41,914 bases of DNA, taken from the NCBI GenBank assembly GCA_021825945.1, contig JAKAFN010000002.1, forward strand, positions 1 to 41,914. The letters run 5' to 3'. How positions within the stretch are numbered: position 1 is the first letter of the stretch; each line of letters begins with the position of its first letter. A model generated the notes under the pieces. That model did no database searches. It was not told the origin of the DNA and worked only from the letters and a program-made list of their open reading frames with translations. Below, one piece after another: positions 41,015-41,914 of the stretch. Both the position numbers and the translations under genes were made by a program. The DNA is from Pseudomonadota bacterium. Its GTDB lineage: Bacteria; Pseudomonadota; Gammaproteobacteria; Burkholderiales; Burkholderiaceae_F.

Positions 41015-41914
41015 GTGCAATCGCTTCCGCTTCTGCTGCTTCTCTTTGCACTGGCTGTCACGCTGCCTTCGATGGGCGCCGCGGCGAACGCCGCATCCGA
41101 TCCCGCGGATCCCACGGCGACATCGACGGCACAATCGTCATCGACCGGAAGCCTCCTCGATACCGCACTGTCGTCGTTGCCCACACTGCCGTTCATTCCC
41201 GTTCCCGAAATTTCCACGGCCCCCTATTCCGGGGTGGAAATCGGCATGATTCCGGTGGTTCTCAAGGAGACGACGAATGGCGAGATCAACCAGATCCTGG
41301 CTCCCGACATCTATCACAACTCCTACTTCGGCTGGGGTGCGACGTTCCGCCTGTTCCGATATCCCTCGGCCGATGAACAATGGTCGGTGGTCGCCGGCAC
41401 CGAGCAGCGTGTCCAACGAACCTTCGACGCCGAATGGGATCACGGGTTGCTGCGGAACACGCCATGGTCCTGGACCCTGCACGCGATGTATGACCGCAGC
41501 GGCACGGGGATCTTCTATGGCCTTGGTAATTCTTCGACGCTGAAAGGGCAAAGCAACTATATCGACAGCCAGGCACGCCTCGAAGCCATCGCCGAGCGCA
41601 ATATTTCCCATCGGCTGCAGATCGCCTATCTCGCACGCTTCAGCACCGTCGCCATCGAGCAAGGCGCACTACTCGGGCTGCCCTATACCGCCACGTTGTA
41701 CCCGGGCCTGAATGGACTCGGCGACACGCGCGAATTCCATCAGCGCCTGACGGTCACCTATGACAGCCGGGATTCGGTGGAGATGCCGCACCGTGGCGTT
41801 CGCCTCGCGGCATTCGCCGGTGCCTCGACGCACGTACTCGATAGCGGCGTGGCCTACACGGCGATCGGCTTCGACGCGACGAAATTCCAGCCGTTCGGCG
41901 ACCGGATCACCCTC
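41015..41914 (+). CDS. Omp85/D15-type outer-membrane protein, 3' end cut by window edge
   Basis: The frame stays open for 300 codons to the window end. From GTG 41015 it gives a clear signal peptide (MQSLPLLLLLFALAVTLPSM, cleavage near ANA at 26). It has no visible POTRA domain before beta-barrel sequence rich in alternating aromatic strands. The block TYDSRDSVEMPHRGVRLAAF matches the Omp85/bacterial surface antigen barrel (YDxRD...P..G). An in-frame TTG at 40949 would extend the N-terminus; neither start has a good ribosome-binding site. It may be a short, POTRA-less member of the family. Confidence 0.75.
   Translation, partial: MQSLPLLLLLFALAVTLPSMGAAANAASDPADPTATSTAQSSSTGSLLDTALSSLPTLPFIPVPEISTAPYSGVEIGMIPVVLKETTNGEINQILAPDIYHNSYFGWGATFRLFRYPSADEQWSVVAGTEQRVQRTFDAEWDHGLLRNTPWSWTLHAMYDRSGTGIFYGLGNSSTLKGQSNYIDSQARLEAIAERNISHRLQIAYLARFSTVAIEQGALLGLPYTATLYPGLNGLGDTREFHQRLTVTYDSRDSVEMPHRGVRLAAFAGASTHVLDSGVAYTAIGFDATKFQPFGDRITL

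Noticed and set aside
1..41914. CRISPR arrays, insertion sequences or prophage genes
   Set aside because: No regularly spaced repeats, transposase, integrase or phage structural genes were seen. The window looks like stable core and metabolic DNA.

Overview
The window is GC-rich, densely packed bacterial DNA, most consistent with a chemolithoautotrophic betaproteobacterium of Burkholderiales or a related order. This placement is inferred from gene content and order, not from a phylogeny. The grounds are a gspC gene divergent from gspGHIJKLMN-DEF, an argS-SPOR-dsbA-SDR block, a pyrE/DUF4124 pair beside exodeoxyribonuclease III, a bTHX ribosomal peptide, and a form I RuBisCO cluster with cbbQ and cbbO. 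A DsrC-like protein hints at sulfur metabolism.

Layout. 1-120: tRNA-Tyr (cut by the left edge) with a near-consensus sigma70 promoter. 122-11511: a type II secretion system (T2SS), gspC leftward and gspG-H-I-J-K-L-M-N-D-E-F rightward, with many start/stop overlaps; no prepilin peptidase gene (gspO) is present. 11571-12438: a DsrC/TusE-like gene and a divergent MarR regulator with nested palindromes between them. 12460-16497: a leftward housekeeping block (SDR, DsbA, SPOR protein, ArgS). 16616-18751: folE2 divergent from a MerR-type regulator that carries the W-x9-EH and ExHxxG signatures of B12-dependent photoreceptors (CarH/LitR), with inverted repeats sharing GAGTA half-sites between them. 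18831-28786: mixed metabolic and hypothetical genes (DUF3108, homospermidine synthase, SDR, a membrane protein, DUF1840, bTHX, DUF4124, pyrE, xth, an EAL protein, a small membrane protein, an AmpG-like transporter).

28827-33952: leftward cbbL-cbbS-cbbQ-cbbO, form IA RuBisCO with its CbbQO activase; a perfect hairpin separates the structural genes from the activase genes. A LysR-type site and an exact TATAAT lie upstream of cbbL, but no cbbR is in the window. 34082-35339: a periplasmic PEBP-like protein and a glutathione S-transferase. 35611-40739: a leftward set encoding a TonB-dependent receptor, ExbB, ExbD, TonB, a cytochrome b561 and a PepSY protein. tonB is start/stop-coupled to both exbD and the b561 gene, which suggests outer-membrane uptake tied to a periplasmic redox step. 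41015-41914: the 5' part of an Omp85/D15-type outer-membrane protein that runs off the right edge.

The strongest candidate for a little-described system is the CarH/LitR-folE2 divergon, a possible light- and B12-controlled pterin module in an autotroph. Second is the TonB/b561/PepSY unit. A DsrC-like protein that keeps the inner cysteine but has tryptophan in place of the penultimate one is a third item worth checking.
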